This document shows, one piece after another, positions 38,102-46,924 of a DNA stretch of 64,000 nt. The stretch lies in the NCBI GenBank assembly GCA_040219575.1, contig JAVJSD010000050.1, forward strand, positions 1 through 64,000. The letters are read 5' to 3'. The notes below the pieces were generated by a model. The model had not been told where the DNA came from. It searched no databases and saw only the letters and a list, made by a program, of their open reading frames with translations. This DNA comes from JAVJSD01 sp040219575. GTDB taxonomy: Bacteria; Planctomycetota; Planctomycetia; Pirellulales; Pirellulaceae. Each line of letters begins with the position of its first letter. The stretch's first letter is position 1. Made by a program: the position numbers and the translations under genes.

Positions 38102-38500
38102 CTCCCAAGCCGTGCATTGAAGTAGAGCATGCAATCAGCCGGCGCGGGGCGGTTCGCGGGGGCGCAAGCGGCAGCACGCCTGTTCGGTTGCGGAAATTGA
38201 CCGGCTTGCGCCAGTTGCAACGGCGCCGCGTGTGCAGCGGTTCGTCAAGAACGCTCAACACGGCCTACGATGCGGCAGACCGGCGTGTGCAGCGATACAG
38301 CCTCAAGCCCGACGACTCGGTCGCGAAAGGTGTGGGTTACGTCGATGACGACGTCGACCACCGTACCAGCATGCTCGACGGCGCCGGCGTCCGCCCGGAC
38401 AACCTGCAAGAATAGAGAGCAGGTTAACCCATCGCATTCGGGAAGAATTGGCGCCCCTCGACCGAAACGGCTCGCCCCAATCGGCTCCGATCTGCTCTGG

Positions 38501-39898
38501 CTATCTTCCGCCGGACCAGGCGGTCAAACGCATGAAGACGTGATCCCGGCTCGTACCGGCGCGAATGGCGGAGATTTCCTCGGGCGTGCGGTAGTAAATC
38601 GTCACGGCGGCCAACAGCAGCCCGCGTCGGACTTTGGAGACGGTGATTCCCCGCTCGAATCGAGGCCCGGCGCTGGTGCCGAACGCGCCCTCCGCAAGCG
38701 TCGAGCGGAAACCTTCGAGCAAGTCGTCGTCCGGGTAGTCGATATATTTCCCCGAGACGGCGTCGTTGGCGTAGAACAGCGCGGTGATCATGCCCAGATT
38801 GCCTGCGAAACCCTGCTGGGCCGCGATCGAATTGCGGCGAGGCGCAATGACAAAACGCTGGCCCCTTTGCGGCCGCAGGTTTTCCGGTTTCAGCGCGTAC
38901 CAGCCGTCAACGTCTCCGACGTAGTTGGGTTTGAGGACCCAGTGCCGGGCGTTGTCCAGCCAGCGCGGTTCGCAGAACTGCTTGTCAATCGTACCGACGC
39001 CGTCGACATACAACGCAACCAAAGCCGGCTGGCTGGTGTTGTTGGTGAGTTGGATCGAATATTGTTCGCCCGGCTCCAGCGGCACGATGTACTCGCCGAG
39101 AACGCGCTCCGGCTTTCGGACCCGGCCGGCGACTTTGAGCGCGACGTCGTAGGGAAAGTCTTCGATCTCCAAGGGATGCTGCAATCTTCGCTTGAGGCAC
39201 CTGAGGTGCTCCTGCTCCCAGACGTCGCCCTTCCCAAACTCCCAATGGCTGTCTTCCCCAAGAAACCGATGAGGCATGGAGAGCCCCATATTTTCGAGTC
39301 GGTTTCGGTCCCAACGGCGAATCTCGAAACTCTCCCCCGAATAGGCGGCCGCGCCGAGCGTGTTGATCTCCTGGAAATCATGAGCGGCCAGTTTTGTTCC
39401 GTCATCGCCCAACACGCTCCCCTTGATCTTCAACTCGGGCATCGGCGTGGGACGTCTCTGGTTGCGTTCCGAGGGGGCGCCTTCCGGTTCGACGATGGAA
39501 ATGCTCTCGTCGATGTCGAGGACGACGAAGGCGTTCGCTGCCGTCTGGTTCGAGAGGAGTCGCAGCTTTTCGAGGTCGCCCAGGTCGTCGACCGTCAGGG
39601 GGCGGCCGCCGTCGGCTCCCTCGAGCGCGGATTTCATCGCGCGCTGGGAGACGACCGAAAACTTGCCCCGATACGGGGCGGAGTTCGAAAGTTGCACGAG
39701 TCGATCCGACAAGTCGCGTGTGATCGTCAGCGCGCGGGGACCGAGCGAGCCCACGCTGGCATGGTGGTCGTCCTGGCGGCTGATCACGACGGGAATCACT
39801 CCCACCTTGTCGATTTTTCGGTCGACCAGGGATTCGGCAAGTTTCTCCGCCGCGCCGCCGGACACGCTCAACAGAATTGCGAGAGCCATCGTGCACAT
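38501..39898 (-). CDS. Secreted hypothetical protein beside the kinase-STAND gene
   Basis: 465 residues. ATG at 39898 (or 39889) gives a short signal peptide (MCTMALAILLSVSGGAA). Residues 20-150 (LAESLVDRKIDKVGVIPVV, RALTITRDLSDRLVQLS, GKFSVVSQRAMKSAL) resemble the CsgG/LpoB-type alpha/beta fold that opens with a conserved 'repair of protein names' pattern; this is a fold-level guess. The rest is beta-rich, with EYIVPLEPGEQYSIQLTNN and an ALYVDGVGT strand, like domains that bind peptides or polymers. It lies 61 bases downstream of the kinase gene on the same strand, so the two are likely cotranscribed and could form a signal-and-effector pair. Confidence 0.65.
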   Translation of the reverse strand: MCTMALAILLSVSGGAAEKLAESLVDRKIDKVGVIPVVISRQDDHHASVGSLGPRALTITRDLSDRLVQLSNSAPYRGKFSVVSQRAMKSALEGADGGRPLTVDDLGDLEKLRLLSNQTAANAFVVLDIDESISIVEPEGAPSERNQRRPTPMPELKIKGSVLGDDGTKLAAHDFQEINTLGAAAYSGESFEIRRWDRNRLENMGLSMPHRFLGEDSHWEFGKGDVWEQEHLRCLKRRLQHPLEIEDFPYDVALKVAGRVRKPERVLGEYIVPLEPGEQYSIQLTNNTSQPALVALYVDGVGTIDKQFCEPRWLDNARHWVLKPNYVGDVDGWYALKPENLRPQRGQRFVIAPRRNSIAAQQGFAGNLGMITALFYANDAVSGKYIDYPDDDLLEGFRSTLAEGAFGTSAGPRFERGITVSKVRRGLLLAAVTIYYRTPEEISAIRAGTSRDHVFMRLTAWSGGR

Positions 39899-39959
39899 GC
39901 CGTTGTTCCAATTCGATTCGATCGGCCCGCGGGCGCCTCCGTCAGAAGGCGTCGACGAG

Positions 39960-42900
39960 CTATTGCCGGGGATTCTGCCAAAGAGCGTCCAGCGGGCCGC
40001 TTTGCGGCGTTGCCTGCTCCGCTTCCAAGGAACGGTGCAGGGCCTGCTCACCGATTGCATCCAAGAGATGGCCGATGACCTGGTCGCGAACGGTCTGCTG
40101 ATCGGGGCGGAGCGAAACGGCCTTGGACTGCCGCACGCTTTCGGCCGCCGCAAGCAGCTTGATCGCCAACTCCGGCCGCTTCTCGCTCAAAGCCGACTGC
40201 GCGAGCTTGTAGAGAACGCCGATTGCGCCGCGATCGTTTCCCGTATGCTTCCAAACGGCGAGCGCCTCGGCGTAAAAGGGTTTGGCCTGGGCAAGACGCC
40301 CACGGGCGCGGACGACGTCGCCCTTGCCTTCCAAGACGGCGGCTTTAGTTTCTCCACCGAGTTCGATTTCGTTGCAGATCGCCAACGCCTCGTCGAAGTG
40401 CTCCTCCGATTGGTCCAGGTCGCCGAGCGCGAACACGACGTGCGCCAGGTTCCCGAGCGCCGTCGACAAGATCGGCCGCAAGCCGTGCGCGCGGGCGATC
40501 GGCAGGCACTGCTGCAGGTAGCTTTGTGCCGCGTCGTATTGCTCGAGCAAGAGATTCAGATAGCCGAGGTTCGAAAGCACGCGGGCCTCGTTCCGGTGGC
40601 TGCCCGTCTCTCGGCAGAGGCGGAGCGCTTCCTCGAACAACTGACGGGCGCCGAGCAGATTGTCTTGATCGGCGGTCACCATGGCCAGGTTCATCAGCGG
40701 CGACGTCGCTCCTTGTTGATCCTCCAGTTGGCGATAGGTTGCAAGGCTTTCGTTGAACGAGTTTTCCGCGGCCGGCAGCATGCCGCGCATGTGGAACACG
40801 AGGCCCAGTGTATTGAGCGCCCTGGCGGCGGCCTTGTCCGCTCCGGCCTGGCGGGCCAACTCGAGACTTCGGCGGAGCAGCATTTCCGCCTGCTGGCCGT
40901 CGCCCATGCAGTACGCAAGACCGCCGGCGTGCTCCAGCGCCTTGGCCTGCAACGGTGGAGTGGCTTCGGGCCCCGCCTCGATGGCGCGCCGTAACCATTC
41001 GCGGCCTTCGGAGAGCTTGCCCCGATCCTCCCAATAGAAGCCGAGGGCCGCCGCCAGACGCAGCGCCGCGTCGGGGTCGCTTTTCAGGCCGCGCGCGAGT
41101 GCGGCGCGCACGTTGTCGAGTTCCGCATCAATCGCGAGTCGTCCTTCCGCCGTCTGCAACTCCGGTTCCAGACGCTCGGAGAGGGCGACGTACCGTTGCA
41201 AGTGTCGCTCACAAAATAACTGGTCGGCGCCGGCGGCCAGCAGACGCTCCCATCCAAACTCACGCAACGTGTCGAGCATCCGGTAGCGCGCCGTCTGCTG
41301 GTGCGATTGCACCGAGACCATCGATTTCTCAACCAGCCCGTCGAGCAGATCAACCACTTCCCAATCTCCGATCATGTCGTCCGAGCAGACATCTTCCGCC
41401 GCCTCGAGCGGGAACTCGCCGACGAACACGGAGAGTCGGCGGAAGAACTCCTGCTCCCGCGGATCGAGAAGGTCGTAGCTCCAGGCCACGGTCGCCTGCA
41501 GGGTTTGGTGGCGTTGATGGGCGCCGCGTCGTCCGCCGGTCAGCAGGCGGAAACGATGGTCCAGTCGCTGGGAGATCTGCTCGACCGAGAGCGTTTTCGC
41601 TCGTCCCGCGGCGAGTTCCAGCGCCAGCGGGATTCCCTCCAATCGGCGGCAGATCTCCTCGACCGCCGCGAGGTTTGTTTCCTCCAGCACGAATTCGGCG
41701 CGAATCGCCTCCACGCGCTGGACGAATAGCTGCACCGACTCGCACTCTAGACGCTGTCGCGCATCGGCCGTGGTGCGAGGCACTTGAAGCGAGGGGACCC
41801 GCATCACGCGCTCGCCCTCGACGCGGAGCGATTCGCGGCTCGTCGCCAGGATGCGAAGGGCGCCGCAGCCGTGCAACAGCGAATCGGCGACCTCGGCGGC
41901 CGCGTCGATCAGGTGTTCGCAATTGTCGAGCACCAGCAGCGCCTGTTTCGCCCGCAAACGTTCGCAGAGCGTCTCCAACAGCGGTTGATCCGGCTCTTCG
42001 GCGACGCCGAAGACGGTCGCCACCTCGCGGGCCACTTGATCCGGCTCCTGGAGCGGACCAAGTTCGATCAGCCAGGCGCCGTCGAGGAAGCCGGACAACG
42101 ATTCCTCCGCTAGTTGCAGCGCCAACCGCGTCTTGCCGCAACCGCCGACTCCGGCGAGCGTGACCAACGGCGATTCGGCCAGAGCGGTCCGCAGCCGCGC
42201 CAGTTGCTCCTGCCGTCCTACGAACTTGGTTCGCAGTCGCGGCAGGTTGGAAGGGGGCGACGAGGAGTCTCCCGCCGAACTCCCGGCCGAAGGGGAAGTA
42301 TCTTCGGGGCGACTCGTCACCGGTGCGCCGCAATGGCCGATCGCGGAAATTGCGGCGGTCGCGGAGTCGGCGGACATGGGCGAGAGGACCGAACGCTCCA
42401 ACAGCAGCTGCTGCAAGTCCTCCGCCAGATCCTTCGCCGTCGTGTACCGTTCACGCGCCCGTTTGGCCAGGGCCTTGAGACAGATTTGTTCGAGCTGTTT
42501 CGGAATCCGGTCGTCGATTTGCCGGGGCGGCTTGGCCTCCTGCGTGGCGATCCGCTTCATGAGCAGCGAACGCGTCTCCGCAGAGAACGGGCGGCGTCCG
42601 GCCAGCAGTTCATACAGCACCGCACCCAGACTGTAGATGTCGCTGCGGCCGTCGACGCGATGGCCCTGCCCGCGCGCCTGCTCCGGACTCATGTACGCGG
42701 GCGTGCCGGCCCAACGGGGCCCGCGCCCGAGATCATGGTCGCGCAGGGCCAGCCCGAAGTCGGCGATATACGGCTTTGCGTCTTGATCGAGCAGGATATT
42801 GGCCGGTTTGACATCGCGATGGACCAGCCCCTGCATGTGCGCATGGTGCAGCGCGTCGGCGATGGTCGATACGAGTTGGCAAGCCTCCCGATACCCGAGG

Positions 42901-43487
42901 CGGCCGCGTTTCAATCGTGCGGCCAGATTGTCGCCGGCGATGTACTTGGAGACGACATAACAGGGGAATTCGGCGGTGCTGTCGGCATCGTAGACGGGGA
43001 CAATGTGTGGATGATCCAAGCCGGCGACGACGCGCGCCTCCTGCAGGTAGTTCTCCGCGTCGCCGTCGGAGACCAGCAAATGGGGATGGGCCACCTTGAT
43101 GGCGATGGGGCGCTGCAAGCGGTCGTCGTGCGCGAGAAAAACTCGACCGAAGCCTCCCTGGCCGAGACAGCGCTCGACCCGGTACCGACCGATTGTCTCG
43201 GGTGCCTCGAACTCGAACAATTCGGGGGCGGCGCCGGGAGTGAATTGGTCCGTCTCGCTGAAGCTGCCGCGAAAACTGGCCGTGCTCAAGCTCGAGTCGC
43301 CCACGTCCGACGCTTCGCCGGAGGCGGGCGGATCGCGCTGAGCGAGTTGTTGAATCAAGGCGCGGAGTTCGGACATCAGTTGCGGTGAATGAGCGCACAA
43401 CGCTTCCAGCGAGCAAGACTCGCCACGCTCGCTTGCCTCTCTCCACTTTTTCAGTAGCGTATCCAGACGTGACGATTCGCTCGGCAT
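39960..43487 (-). CDS. Ser/Thr kinase fused to a STAND NTPase and TPR repeats
   Basis: 1175 residues. The kinase domain (about 100-365) is complete: Gly-loop LGQGGFGRV, Lys131 in AIKV, HRDVKPAN (223-230), DFG (243-245) and the SPEQ stretch. A Ser/Pro linker follows (370-415). Then comes an AfsR/MalT-like STAND ATPase: Walker A GVGGCGKTR (446-454), Walker B VLDNCEHL near 520, sensor ILATSRESL, and a winged helix (about 650-760). TPR repeats fill about 780-1140. No membrane helix. It should sense a signal through the TPRs, switch through ATP binding and phosphorylate a target. The secreted protein at 38501-39898 is its probable operon partner. The ATG at 43487 is the natural start. Confidence 0.92.
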   Translation of the reverse strand: MPSESSRLDTLLKKWREASERGESCSLEALCAHSPQLMSELRALIQQLAQRDPPASGEASDVGDSSLSTASFRGSFSETDQFTPGAAPELFEFEAPETIGRYRVERCLGQGGFGRVFLAHDDRLQRPIAIKVAHPHLLVSDGDAENYLQEARVVAGLDHPHIVPVYDADSTAEFPCYVVSKYIAGDNLAARLKRGRLGYREACQLVSTIADALHHAHMQGLVHRDVKPANILLDQDAKPYIADFGLALRDHDLGRGPRWAGTPAYMSPEQARGQGHRVDGRSDIYSLGAVLYELLAGRRPFSAETRSLLMKRIATQEAKPPRQIDDRIPKQLEQICLKALAKRARERYTTAKDLAEDLQQLLLERSVLSPMSADSATAAISAIGHCGAPVTSRPEDTSPSAGSSAGDSSSPPSNLPRLRTKFVGRQEQLARLRTALAESPLVTLAGVGGCGKTRLALQLAEESLSGFLDGAWLIELGPLQEPDQVAREVATVFGVAEEPDQPLLETLCERLRAKQALLVLDNCEHLIDAAAEVADSLLHGCGALRILATSRESLRVEGERVMRVPSLQVPRTTADARQRLECESVQLFVQRVEAIRAEFVLEETNLAAVEEICRRLEGIPLALELAAGRAKTLSVEQISQRLDHRFRLLTGGRRGAHQRHQTLQATVAWSYDLLDPREQEFFRRLSVFVGEFPLEAAEDVCSDDMIGDWEVVDLLDGLVEKSMVSVQSHQQTARYRMLDTLREFGWERLLAAGADQLFCERHLQRYVALSERLEPELQTAEGRLAIDAELDNVRAALARGLKSDPDAALRLAAALGFYWEDRGKLSEGREWLRRAIEAGPEATPPLQAKALEHAGGLAYCMGDGQQAEMLLRRSLELARQAGADKAAARALNTLGLVFHMRGMLPAAENSFNESLATYRQLEDQQGATSPLMNLAMVTADQDNLLGARQLFEEALRLCRETGSHRNEARVLSNLGYLNLLLEQYDAAQSYLQQCLPIARAHGLRPILSTALGNLAHVVFALGDLDQSEEHFDEALAICNEIELGGETKAAVLEGKGDVVRARGRLAQAKPFYAEALAVWKHTGNDRGAIGVLYKLAQSALSEKRPELAIKLLAAAESVRQSKAVSLRPDQQTVRDQVIGHLLDAIGEQALHRSLEAEQATPQSGPLDALWQNPRQ

Positions 43488-44174
43488 TCCGGCCTCGGGG
43501 CGTCGGGCAGTCTCTTCGCGCGCCGCGTTTCGCGTCTACGCGAATTCAATGATTCAACCTGGTTCGGCGGACGGGGAGCAAGGTGAAATCCGGCCGTTGA
43601 ATCACGCGACATGCGGCGTCTGCCCCTTGAGTCTAGCGAAATCGCGAGAGAATTCCATGAAGAAGAGGGATCAGGGGCGGGCCTAGCCGGGGGGAGGTGC
43701 GGCTCCGCCAGTATTCGCTGCCGAGGGATCGTACCAGGATCGGAGCGATTTTCAGACCTCCATGGCGATGTACGCCATGTCGATTCTCAGCCGCGTGTTG
43801 AAAAACGGCTCCCAATCCAGGGAGAAGACGCCGGGAGTTTGCAGCCAGTGAGGCGCCTTCCCACCTGGTATGTCCCCCTGCTTTCAACAGGCTGTCAGCG
43901 TCCCCCGGTCCAACCAGGAGGCGTCGGCGCCGTCGCCCCATCAAGAGCGGGTTCGCCCTCAGGTTGCGATTCGCGGACCGGCGCGCACACAACGGGGCGA
44001 CAACGACATCGCCGAGCCCGACGCCAGGCGAAGAAGCGGCATGCCGATGCGGTGTCGACCAGCAGTGCGGAAATCGTCAGTACGCAAATGAACAGAACAA
44101 GGTGCGGCGCGTCGAAACAGTCTCGTGTCGGATTTTTTGACGGCCCGAAGTCGATCCCTTTTCTCGCAACGCAA
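43488..44174. other. Gene-free stretch of about 690 bases
   Basis: No convincing gene. One minus-strand frame contains a hydrophobic run (LVLFICVLTISALLVDTA) followed by a Cys/Arg-rich stretch that could pass for a small exported peptide, but it has no usable start codon. The right end is bounded by a terminator-like hairpin. Confidence 0.45.
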
Positions 44175-44201
44175 CGGGCCGAGGCGGCACACCTCGGCCC
44201 G
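44175..44201 (-). terminator. Hairpin terminator after the DUF1598 gene
   Basis: CGGGCCGAGG (44175-44184) pairs perfectly with CCTCGGCCCG (44192-44201) around a 7-base loop, 35 bases beyond the stop codon of the minus-strand gene. There is no T-run after it, so it may work as a strong RNA hairpin rather than as a textbook intrinsic terminator. Confidence 0.6.
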
Positions 44202-44235
44202 TCGTTGGTTTCGCGTTTGGATTGTCGATCCGTCG

Positions 44236-45606
44236 TCAGTTCCACCACCAGCTGGAGTCGGTCTTGGCGACCGCGTCCTGACGGACCTGGGCGGCTTGGG
44301 CGTCGACCTGCGTCTTTTCCAGGGCCGACCAGGAATCGATGTCCACGCCGCCCGAGGCGGTGATGATCCACTCCTTGCCGGCGCGGACGAAACTGCACTG
44401 CGTGGCGATCGTCTTGGGGGCGTGCCACTTGGCGATGGCGACGCCGTCGGCGCCCATCAGCGAAGGCAGCGTCAGGCCGGCCTGCCCGAGCAGGTCTTCC
44501 TTCTGCATCAAGGCGGCGATCACGCACATGTCCATCAGGTTCCGCAGTTCGCCGAAGGTGGTCTCCTTGGACGACAGCGCTTCGTATTCTTCATTCATCG
44601 CGTCGGCCCAGCTTTGGGCGGCGTGGCTCGTGGCGCCGGTGCCCTTCACCTTGCCGTCGACCACCAGTTCGTCTTCGGTCATGGCCTTGACGCCCGGTCC
44701 GCTCAGCCGCCACGACAAGCCGTCCTCGCTGCGTCCCAGCGGTGCGTAGTCGCAGGCCAGCCACCATCGCGGCGTCATATTCTTCGACCGCGAACGTTGC
44801 GCTTGCAGCAGTTTCAGGTAGCTGGGAAGTCCTTCGACGGGCGAAGGATCGAGTTGCATGGCGATCCGCTTCATGTGGTAGTCGGCGGCGACCATCACCC
44901 GCGCGAAATGGCTGTCGTGGGGAACGCCGGTGATCGTGACTTGTTGCGGTCCCAGCGCCTTCTCGATGCCGGCGACGACGGCCGGGCTGAAGTTTCGGGC
45001 GCGGCCGAGATACGCATCGAGGCTGCGGCGGCCTTCCTCGGTGGGATCGATCGAGACGGTGATGCCTTCTTCGCGGGCCGCCGTGACGCTGCGCAGCGCG
45101 ACCACCAGGTCGTCGAGCTGCATGACGGGCCGTCCCGTCGTCACCCCCACCACGTCGCCGCGCTCGTTGATCGTCCAACCCTCGCCCGGTCCGGCGATGA
45201 CGATGTCGTTCTCCTCGGGATAGACCAGCACATACTCGATGCGCTGCAATCCGGCGAGGAACAGCATCTCCTCGGGCAACATGCCGTGGCCTTCCTTCCG
45301 CGCCTTGGCGATGGCCTCGTCGAGCTTGCGGAGCGAGATCTTGCGGATGCCGACGGGCGCCGCCATCGACGGCGGCGCTTTGGGATCGCGCTCGCGGATC
45401 TCCTTGCGCCAACCCGCGGCGTCCTCGACCGTGGTCGAGCTGACCACGCCATGGGCGTCGATCGAAACTCCGCCCACACTGCGGTTGCGGAACCCACCCC
45501 CGAAGCCGGCGTAGAGGGCGGTGGGAGACATCATTTGGAAACAAAGCAGGGCGACGACCAATCCCTTGGCCAGGCCGCGGCATCGCACGAGCGTGCAAAT
45601 CGACAT
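44236..45606 (-). CDS. Exported DUF1598 protein
   Basis: 456 residues. The ATG at 45606 has AGGAG just upstream and starts a signal peptide (GLAKGLVVALLCFQMMSPTALYA), so the longer open frame upstream is rejected. The family-typical body follows: GGVSIDAHGVVSS, PEEMLFLAGLQRIEYVLVYPEENDIVIAGP (about 115-145), MKRIAMQLDPSPVEGLPSYLK near 270, and the TPRWWLACDYAPL stretch. DUF1598 is essentially restricted to planctomycetes and has no known activity; the protein should sit outside the cytoplasmic membrane. The Trp-rich C-terminus (SSWWWN) is unusual. Confidence 0.88.
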   Translation of the reverse strand: MSICTLVRCRGLAKGLVVALLCFQMMSPTALYAGFGGGFRNRSVGGVSIDAHGVVSSTTVEDAAGWRKEIRERDPKAPPSMAAPVGIRKISLRKLDEAIAKARKEGHGMLPEEMLFLAGLQRIEYVLVYPEENDIVIAGPGEGWTINERGDVVGVTTGRPVMQLDDLVVALRSVTAAREEGITVSIDPTEEGRRSLDAYLGRARNFSPAVVAGIEKALGPQQVTITGVPHDSHFARVMVAADYHMKRIAMQLDPSPVEGLPSYLKLLQAQRSRSKNMTPRWWLACDYAPLGRSEDGLSWRLSGPGVKAMTEDELVVDGKVKGTGATSHAAQSWADAMNEEYEALSSKETTFGELRNLMDMCVIAALMQKEDLLGQAGLTLPSLMGADGVAIAKWHAPKTIATQCSFVRAGKEWIITASGGVDIDSWSALEKTQVDAQAAQVRQDAVAKTDSSWWWN

Positions 45607-45829
45607 CAACAGTACTCCTGGGTAACGGGGCGACAGCGCCAGTCGCCGAACATGTGATTCGTGGCCATGGAAGTCGTGGAGAGCCGGCCCGACCGACCAC
45701 GTCGATATGCGTCGAAACGCTATCTGAGAGCTAAACATAGAATAGCCGCGATCGCGCCCGCAACGCAAGAATTCTGCGAATCTTGCGGCAACCCCGTCTA
45801 ATGGGGGCGATTACGGGAGGCGGTTTCCC

Positions 45830-45922
45830 GTAGCATGGGCCCCTGTCGCGTGATTGGAGCGGGGACCTCGTTGGGCGTATCGAGTGTCGGCGCGGATTCA
45901 CGGCCGAGGGCGGCCATGCTAC
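45830..45922. repeat. Family B palindrome pair (REPIN-like)
   Basis: Left member: GTAG at 45830-45833 with a decayed hairpin (CATGGGCCCC and so on). Right member: arms CACGGCCG (45899-45906) and CGGCCATG (45911-45918), loop AGGG, then CTAC. The two heads face outward as in REPINs. It lies in the divergent gap before thymidylate synthase (45607-45977), which is otherwise empty. Confidence 0.7.
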
Positions 45923-45977
45923 TTGCCGGGTCATGGCCGTCCTTGCCGCGCGTTCGCCCAAGCGGTAAAAGACACCC

Positions 45978-46772
45978 ATGCGCCAGTACCTCGACTTGTT
46001 GCAGCGAATTCTTGACGGCGGCACCGCGAAATCCGACCGCACCGGCACCGGCACGCTCAGCATCTTCGGCCACCAGATGCGGTTCGACCTGGCGGCCGGC
46101 TTCCCGCTGCTGACGACCAAGAAGCTGCATTTGAAGTCGATCGTCTACGAACTCTTGTGGTTTCTGCGGGGCGACACGAACATCGCCTGGCTGAATCAGC
46201 ACGGCGTGAAGATCTGGGACAAATGGGCCAACGCCGAAGGCGAATTGGGGCCGGTGTACGGCCATCAGTGGCGGTCATGGCCGACCGGCGACGGCGAGAC
46301 GATCGACCAGATCAGCCAGGTGGTGGAGATGATCCGCGCGACGCCCGACTCGCGGCGGTTGATCGTCAGCGCCTGGAACGTGGCCGACGTGCCGCGGATG
46401 AAGCTCCCCCCGTGCCACCTGCTGTTTCAGTTCTACGTGGCCCAGGGGCGGTTGTCGTGCCAGCTTTATCAGCGCAGCGCCGACGTGTTCCTGGGCGTGC
46501 CGTTCAACATCGCCTCGTACGCGCTGTTGACGATGATGATGGCGCAGGTGACGGGGCTCGCGCCCGGCGAGTTCGTGCATACCTTCGGCGACGCACACCT
46601 GTACCAGAACCATCTCGAACAAGCGCGGCTGCAACTGACGCGTGAGCCCCGCGCGCTGCCGCGGATGGAGATCAACGGCGACGTCCGCTCGATCTTCGAT
46701 TTCCAGTACGAAGACTTCGCCCTGCGCGACTACGATCCGCACCCGCACATCCCCGCACCCGTCGCGGTGTAG
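45978..46772 (+). CDS. thyA: Thymidylate synthase
   Basis: 264 residues, the exact length of E. coli ThyA. All hallmarks are present: RTGTGTLSIFGHQMRF, PLLTTKKLHLKSI, ELLWFLRGDTNI, the catalytic Cys146 in LPPCHLLFQFYV, the RSADVFLGVPFNIASYALL block and the DAHLYQNHLEQ end with EDFALRDYDPHP. It methylates dUMP to dTMP using 5,10-methylenetetrahydrofolate. Stand-alone gene; dihydrofolate reductase is not adjacent. A palindrome with a GTAG head begins 8 bases after the stop codon (46781). Confidence 0.98.
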   Translation: MRQYLDLLQRILDGGTAKSDRTGTGTLSIFGHQMRFDLAAGFPLLTTKKLHLKSIVYELLWFLRGDTNIAWLNQHGVKIWDKWANAEGELGPVYGHQWRSWPTGDGETIDQISQVVEMIRATPDSRRLIVSAWNVADVPRMKLPPCHLLFQFYVAQGRLSCQLYQRSADVFLGVPFNIASYALLTMMMAQVTGLAPGEFVHTFGDAHLYQNHLEQARLQLTREPRALPRMEINGDVRSIFDFQYEDFALRDYDPHPHIPAPVAV

Positions 46773-46780
46773 GTGTGGGT

Positions 46781-46812
46781 GTAGGCCGGAACGAGCCGTG
46801 CGCTGTTCCGGC
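46781..46812. repeat. REP-like palindrome, family D copy 1
   Basis: GTAG (46781-46784) then arms GCCGGAAC (46785-46792) and GTTCCGGC (46805-46812), perfectly complementary around a 12-base loop. It lies 8 bases after the thyA stop. Confidence 0.8.
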
Positions 46813-46874
46813 ATTGCCCAAGCGGCGCGCAAACGAAACCCACTCTCGCGCTCATCTACGCCAGCGGCGCCCTT

Positions 46875-46924
46875 GCCGGGACTGCGCAGAACTTGTTCCG
46901 GCTACTTGGCTTGTTACGGCCTAC
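46875..46924. repeat. Family D palindrome, inverse copy 2, overlapping the pseudokinase stop
   Basis: On the minus strand two GTAG heads occur in a row. One (46921-46924) contains the kinase stop codon TAG (46921-46923) and begins GTAGGCCGTAACAAG. The second (46902-46905) heads a hairpin with arms at 46875-46882 and 46895-46902 (one mismatch). With copy 1 this fills the 148-base gap between convergent genes, a plausible two-way terminator. Confidence 0.75.

Noticed and set aside
35615..38134. Long minus-strand open frame spanning the DUF817 and CoA-transferase genes
   Set aside because: Arg/Ala-rich and overlaps two well-supported genes in other frames.
43895..44130. Possible small exported Cys/Arg-rich peptide on the minus strand
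   Set aside because: Hydrophobic run looks like a signal peptide, but there is no in-frame start codon or ribosome binding site.
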